From NCBI GenBank assembly GCA_023396045.1, contig JAEWXD010000039.1:1-27608 (forward strand): a stretch of 27,608 bases of DNA, written 5' to 3'. The notes beneath the pieces are model-generated. The model was not told where the DNA came from, made no database searches, and was given only the letters and a program-made list of their open reading frames with translations. Position 1 is the first letter of the stretch; each line of letters starts with the position of its first letter. The DNA comes from Bacillota bacterium (lineage in GTDB: Bacteria; Bacillota; Clostridia; Christensenellales; Aristaeellaceae). A program made the translations under genes and the position numbers. Positions 24,369 to 27,608 of this stretch are shown here, piece after piece.

Positions 24369-25419
24369 TATTTTACTTCTTTGCCTATGCTTGTTTTGCA
24401 CATGCGCTATGGCAGAGCAAACTTCCATGCAGTATTATTTTACTGGCCAAGTAAGTGCAGGGCAGGAGCATCCATTAAAAGCACCAATTTCCGGTAGCAT
24501 TAGCAGTTTATTTACCAAACCAAACCTTGCTGTATCACAAGGGAGCGATGTTTTAGAAATTACTCCGGAACTGGCTTCTTCCCCTATAGATGGTGTGGTA
24601 GGCTCTATTATTGCCAAAGTGGGCGATGATATGAACAGTCTCAAAGAAATTTATAAAGCGTCTATGTATTTGGATAGAGAAAACCAAGGCATAGCCGTAT
24701 GTACTCATGTTCATGCTGCAAAGCCTTATGAATATAAAGTAGCTGTGCTTGGCGAAAAAGTATACTTACAAAACAGATCCGACATCACCCAAGTGGGCGA
24801 AGGTGAAGTGATTGCCAGAGATGATAAAGGTTTTACCGTTAAAATGACCAAGGGTGAAATTCAATATGGCAGCCGTATTTATGTGTATCGTGATGAAAAA
24901 ATGCAAGCCCATACCCGCTTGGGTGGCGGCAGGCTTAAAAGAGAAAACCCCGTGCCTGTAAATGCCGATGGTTTTATGATGCAATTGCTTGTAAAATCCG
25001 GCGACCATGTAAAAGCCGGCGACCCATTGTTTGTATACACCAAGCGTTTTGCACTCAACTATGAAGGCCCTATTTTAAAAATGCCTGCCGACGGTATTAT
25101 TACCAAGCTGGATAAAAAATTAAGCGATAAAGTAGAGGCAGACGAAGTTGTTGGTACCTATATTTTAAACAACGAAAAATTCGTAACTGCCAAAGTAACA
25201 GAGTTGGAAGCCAACACTTTGAAACTTGGCAATGTATTGCTTGGCACAGCTTTGGGTACAACCAAGCCCATAGAATGCACCGTAAGCAATATTGCTGCCA
25301 TTCCGGATGACAAAGGTACATATGAAGTTCAACTTACCACCGAGGGCATTGCTAATTTGCGTATAGGCACTACACTCAGCTTCAGCGGCGGCATAGTAGA
25401 AAAAACCAAGAGTAAATAA
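24355..25419 (+). CDS. Secreted adaptor-like protein with two lipoyl-like modules
   Basis: 354 aa with a Sec signal peptide (ISILLLCLCLFCTCAMA, cleavage before EQ; the Cys residues do not make a clear lipobox). Two lipoyl/HlyD-like regions are seen: residues 41-95 (KAPISGSISSLF, VSQGSDVLEI, SSPIDGVVGSIIAKVGDDM) and 199-250 (PVNADGFMMQLLVKSGDHVK, AGDPLFVYT, MPADGIITKLDKKLSDKV). No coiled coil links the modules, unlike the upstream adaptor. The C-terminus is beta-rich (VSNIAAIPDDKGTYEVQLTT), resembling the membrane-proximal domain of adaptors. It overlaps the MacB-like gene and is last before the terminator, so it belongs to the complex. Exact function unknown. Confidence 0.7.
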   Translation: MKKISILLLCLCLFCTCAMAEQTSMQYYFTGQVSAGQEHPLKAPISGSISSLFTKPNLAVSQGSDVLEITPELASSPIDGVVGSIIAKVGDDMNSLKEIYKASMYLDRENQGIAVCTHVHAAKPYEYKVAVLGEKVYLQNRSDITQVGEGEVIARDDKGFTVKMTKGEIQYGSRIYVYRDEKMQAHTRLGGGRLKRENPVPVNADGFMMQLLVKSGDHVKAGDPLFVYTKRFALNYEGPILKMPADGIITKLDKKLSDKVEADEVVGTYILNNEKFVTAKVTELEANTLKLGNVLLGTALGTTKPIECTVSNIAAIPDDKGTYEVQLTTEGIANLRIGTTLSFSGGIVEKTKSK

Positions 25420-25434
25420 TATTTTGAATAAAAG

Positions 25435-25463
25435 ATCTTAGCCGTGCGCTAAGATTTTTTTGT
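25435..25463 (+). terminator. Terminator of the permease/adaptor operon
   Basis: Perfect 8-bp stem ATCTTAGC (25435-25442) and GCTAAGAT (25448-25455) followed by a run of T. Confidence 0.9.
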
Positions 25464-25484
25464 GTTTTTGCATGGGAGTATTTT

Positions 25485-25515
25485 GTAAAATAAAAAGCTC
25501 TACCAAAGTAGAGCT
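25485..25515 (-). terminator. Terminator downstream of tRNA-Leu
   Basis: Perfect 8-bp stem AGCTCTAC (25496-25503) and GTAGAGCT (25508-25515); minus-strand exit reads TTTTTATTTTAC. Confidence 0.85.
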
Positions 25516-25519
25516 GCAT

Positions 25520-25607
25520 TGGTGCGGAAAACAGGACTTGAACCTGCATGAGCTTGCGCTCACTAGAATCTGAATCTAGCGCGTCTGCCAATTCCGCCAT
25601 TCCCGCA
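25520..25607 (-). tRNA. tRNA-Leu (CAG)
   Basis: Class II tRNA on the minus strand with a long variable arm (GAGCGCAAGCTC), acceptor TGCGGGA paired with TTCCGCA, anticodon loop TTCAGAT giving CAG, encoded CCA. Confidence 0.95.
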
Positions 25608-25695
25608 TGCGTGTATTATATAATATTTATTTGCACAATGCAAATAAATTTTTGTTCATAGGCAGAGGGGTTGTATAAAGCCATTTCTGTTTTTC

Positions 25696-25724
25696 TTGAA
25701 AAACAGCCAAAATAGGTTTATAAT
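25696..25724 (+). promoter_or_regulatory. Promoter of the PII-like/antiporter operon
   Basis: TTGAAA (25696-25701), 17 nt, perfect TATAAT (25719-25724). The predicted start near 25731 leaves almost no leader before GGAGG at 25733-25737. Confidence 0.8.
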
Positions 25725-25746
25725 GCAAGCTTGGAGGTATAAAAAG

Positions 25747-26106
25747 ATGAAATGTATGTTTATTATTTTAAACAATACCGAAAAATTAGATGATTTATTA
25801 ACATCTTTGGGCGACCACGGTATTAACGGCGCAACCATTTTTCAAAGCACTGGTATGGCGCATAAATTATTGGGCAGCGAGGAAACCCTTACTTTCCTTG
25901 GTTCTTTAAATGTAATCTTAAATCCTGAAAAAGAAAACAACGCTACCATTTGTATTGTTCTGAAAGAAGAACAAATAAAGATGGTGCGTAATATTGTACA
26001 TAAAATTTTGGGTGATTTATCTAAACCAGATACCGGTATCTTATTTACTTTGCCAATTGACTACATTGAAGGTGGTTCTTTTGGCGTGAACGAAAGTGTG
26101 CGTTAA
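25747..26106 (+). CDS. Small PII-like regulatory protein
   Basis: 119-aa protein resembling the PII/GlnB-like ferredoxin fold. Residues about 1-8 (KCMFIILNN) form the first strand, then the helix EKLDDLLTSLGDHG and the PII-like strand INGATIFQSTGMAHKLLG, a later strand ATICIVLKEEQIKMVRNIVH and the C-terminal strand TGILFTLPIDYIEGG. The start is ATG 25747 because GGAGG lies 9 nt upstream; the longer frame from 25696 would lie inside the promoter. The stop directly abuts the antiporter ATG (TAAATG). Such proteins often bind adenine nucleotides and gate a membrane partner, so control of the antiporter is likely (inference). The classical uridylylation Tyr is not evident. Confidence 0.75.
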   Translation: MKCMFIILNNTEKLDDLLTSLGDHGINGATIFQSTGMAHKLLGSEETLTFLGSLNVILNPEKENNATICIVLKEEQIKMVRNIVHKILGDLSKPDTGILFTLPIDYIEGGSFGVNESVR

Positions 26107-27288
26107 ATGTTAGATTTTATAAACTCTACTTATATTCAAATTGCACTCATATTCGTTACCGGTTTACTCTTCTCTCGTATTGTAAAAAAACTCAAATTAC
26201 CCTCTGTTACCGGCTTTTTGGTAGGTGGTCTTTTGCTTGGCCCTTATGTTTTGAATGTCATTTCAGAACATACCGTAGAGCAAATGGCAATCTTCTCTAA
26301 CATTGCCCTTGGCTTTATTGCCTTTTCTATTGGCCATGCCTTTAAGCTTAGCTATTTTAAAAGGGTGGGCATGATGCCCATTATTATTGCCTGCCTGGAA
26401 TCTTTCTTTGCAGTGCTTGTGGTGTTTATTGCTATGCTTATTTTTGGTCAAAGCTTTGCTTTTTCTTTAATGATAGGCGCAATTGCAGCTGCCACTGCCC
26501 CTGCTGCAACCGTTATGGTTATTAAACAGTACAAAGCCAAAGGACCTGTTACCGATGCTTTGCTTAGCGTAGTAGCCATAGACGATGCCACAGCCCTTAT
26601 ACTCTTTGGTTTTTCTTTGGCTGTTGTAAATGGTGTTGGGGCAGGCAATAGCAATGTGCTTTCTTTGTTGCTCGCACCACTTTTGGAACTTGGAATTTCT
26701 ATTGTGATTGGTTCAGTGTTAGGCTTGGCATTAAGCTATGTGATAAACTTTTTTGCAAGCCGTGGCAACCGCAACCCCTTGATATTGGCTACGATATTGC
26801 TTGCTTTGGGCATTTCTGCTGCATTGCATGCAAGCGTGTTGATGGTATGTATGGTGCTTGGTGCAGTGTTCTGTAACCTTTCCAGCAAAGCCAACGATGT
26901 TATGGAACTTACCGATAGAATGACCCCTGCATTGTTTATGATGTTCTTTGTACTCAGCGGTGCAGAGCTCAATGTCGCCATTTTACCAAGCATTGGTATC
27001 CTTGGTGTTGTTTATATTTTATTCAGGGTTGTGGGTAAGCTTTTCGGTGCTTACTTAGGTGCAAAATGGAGCCGTGCAGATGGCGCCATAGCAAAATACC
27101 TTGGCCCTTGCCTCATACCTCAAGCCGGTGTAGCCATTGGTCTATCCTTGGTGGCACAAAGTGCCGTGCCCGAGCATGGTGCAAGTATTCGTGCCATTAT
27201 TCTTTGCGCAACCCTTGTGTATGAAATTGTTGGCCCGTTTATTACCAAAGTTTCTTTAAGCAAGGCAAAAGAAATCAACCTAAATTAA
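26107..27288 (+). CDS. CPA2-family cation/proton antiporter
   Basis: Monovalent cation:proton antiporter of the CPA2 (KefB/NapA-like) superfamily, 393 aa, about 12-13 membrane segments. N-terminal repeat segments are QIALIFVTGLLFSRI and PSVTGFLVGGLLLGPYVL. The unwound-helix region is AIAAATAPAATVMVIKQ, followed by the ion-binding pair Asp159-Asp160 in VVAIDDATALILF. An Asp-Asp pair is the mark of electrogenic exchangers in this superfamily. The later repeat includes GPCLIPQAGVAIGLSLVAQS. There is no C-terminal TrkA-N/RCK domain as in KefB, so regulation probably comes from the small PII-like protein directly upstream (TAAATG junction). Whether Na+ or K+ is carried is not evident. Confidence 0.9.
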   Translation: MLDFINSTYIQIALIFVTGLLFSRIVKKLKLPSVTGFLVGGLLLGPYVLNVISEHTVEQMAIFSNIALGFIAFSIGHAFKLSYFKRVGMMPIIIACLESFFAVLVVFIAMLIFGQSFAFSLMIGAIAAATAPAATVMVIKQYKAKGPVTDALLSVVAIDDATALILFGFSLAVVNGVGAGNSNVLSLLLAPLLELGISIVIGSVLGLALSYVINFFASRGNRNPLILATILLALGISAALHASVLMVCMVLGAVFCNLSSKANDVMELTDRMTPALFMMFFVLSGAELNVAILPSIGILGVVYILFRVVGKLFGAYLGAKWSRADGAIAKYLGPCLIPQAGVAIGLSLVAQSAVPEHGASIRAIILCATLVYEIVGPFITKVSLSKAKEINLN

Positions 27289-27292
27289 ATGC

Positions 27293-27324
27293 AGAAAGCC
27301 ACTCCCTTGGGGTGGCTTTCTTTT
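27293..27324 (+). terminator. Terminator of the antiporter operon
   Basis: Stem AGAAAGCCAC (27293-27302) and GTGGCTTTCT (27312-27321) with 9-nt loop, followed by TTT. Confidence 0.88.
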
Positions 27325-27404
27325 ATTGAAACTTTTTTGAAAAAACAAATAAGCGTTTAATGGCATACAAATCATTTGCATGTTGCTATAACGCAATTGT
27401 TTTT

Positions 27405-27436
27405 GCAATAAAAAACCGTACCCACTGGTACGGTTT
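27405..27436 (-). terminator. Terminator of the tRNA-Gly/tRNA-Lys transcript
   Basis: Perfect 10-bp stem AAACCGTACC (27413-27422) and GGTACGGTTT (27427-27436); minus-strand exit is TTTTTATTGC. Confidence 0.88.
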
Positions 27437-27440
27437 GCAA

Positions 27441-27516
27441 TGGTGCGCCATCAGGGACTCGAACCCGGGACACCCTGATTAAGAGTCAGGTGCTCTACCA
27501 ACTGAGCTAACGGCCC
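27441..27516 (-). tRNA. tRNA-Lys (CTT) with stem mismatches
   Basis: Minus strand, anticodon CTT in CTCTTAA, D arm and anticodon arm well paired, encoded CCA. The acceptor GGGCCGT faces ATGGCGC, giving a G-G clash at the second pair and one G-U; the T stem CCGGG faces CCCTG with one C-T mismatch. It is most likely tRNA-Lys, but possibly weakened or carrying sequence errors. Confidence 0.85.
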
Positions 27517-27519
27517 AAA

Positions 27520-27595
27520 TGGAGCGGGAGACGGGGCTCGAACCCGCCACCTCTGCCTTGGCAAGGCAGCGCTCTACCGAATGAGCTACTCCCGC
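27520..27595 (-). tRNA. tRNA-Gly (GCC)
   Basis: Minus strand, acceptor GCGGGAG/CTCCCGC, anticodon GCC in CTTGCCAAG, T arm GTTCGAGC, encoded CCA. It lies 3 nt from tRNA-Lys and is the upstream gene of that pair. Confidence 0.96.
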
Positions 27596-27608
27596 ATCGT
27601 GCCAACTC

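Noticed and set aside
1..27608. CRISPR array, insertion sequence or prophage
   Set aside because: No regularly spaced direct repeats, no transposase or integrase frame and no phage structural gene were seen.

Overview
The window looks like a chromosomal segment of an anaerobic, moderately AT-rich Bacillota, probably Clostridia-like. The support is a sigma-A-type promoter set, strong GGAGG ribosome sites, tRNA genes with encoded CCA, a secreted FMN/FAD reductase without a cytochrome domain, a CdaR/GntP/glycerate-kinase set and short tightly packed operons. The exact lineage cannot be fixed by eye. There is no phage, insertion sequence, CRISPR array or rRNA.

Layout, left to right. 1-2414: the end of a ferritin gene, then a secreted flavinylated fumarate/urocanate-reductase-type enzyme on the minus strand. 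2415-3803: a gene-poor stretch with a 5'-truncated Nudix hydrolase relic, a 30-bp palindrome and a DUF308 membrane protein. 3889-7272 (minus): an overlapping operon gnd-zwf-cyclase-family hydrolase, i.e. the oxidative pentose phosphate branch with an amidohydrolase-like enzyme where a 6-phosphogluconolactonase might be expected. 7575-11511 (plus): phnC-phnE-phnE plus a 5'-nucleotidase-family phosphoesterase without a signal peptide; no phnD binding protein is present. 11559-13581 (minus): an FGGY sugar kinase followed by a frameshifted DUF1003 gene. 13582-13955: a non-coding or decayed stretch. 13956-17720 (minus): cdaR, a GntP-family permease and glycerate kinase, a glycerate uptake and phosphorylation module.

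18021-18559 (plus): six tRNA genes (Pro, Glu, CAT, Asp, Thr, Tyr) behind a TTGACA promoter. 18749-20043: an XRE-family regulator and a lone nanE (minus). 20313-25419 (plus): the most unusual unit, a five-gene operon of two CUT1-type sugar ABC permeases, a HlyD-like adaptor with coiled coil, a MacB-PCD/FtsX-like membrane protein and a second, secreted adaptor-like protein with two lipoyl-like modules. No binding protein or ATPase gene is linked to it. 25520-27595: tRNA-Leu (minus), a small PII-like protein joined to a CPA2 cation/proton antiporter, and tRNA-Lys and tRNA-Gly (minus).

Metabolically the window combines sugar-phosphate oxidation (gnd, zwf), sugar kinases (FGGY, glycerate), amino-sugar salvage (nanE), phosphorus acquisition (phn plus nucleotidase) and ion homeostasis. 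The strongest candidate for an undescribed system is the permease/adaptor operon at 20313-25419. The orphan phn plus nucleotidase operon, the cyclase-family enzyme in the pentose phosphate operon and the PII-like/antiporter pair come next.
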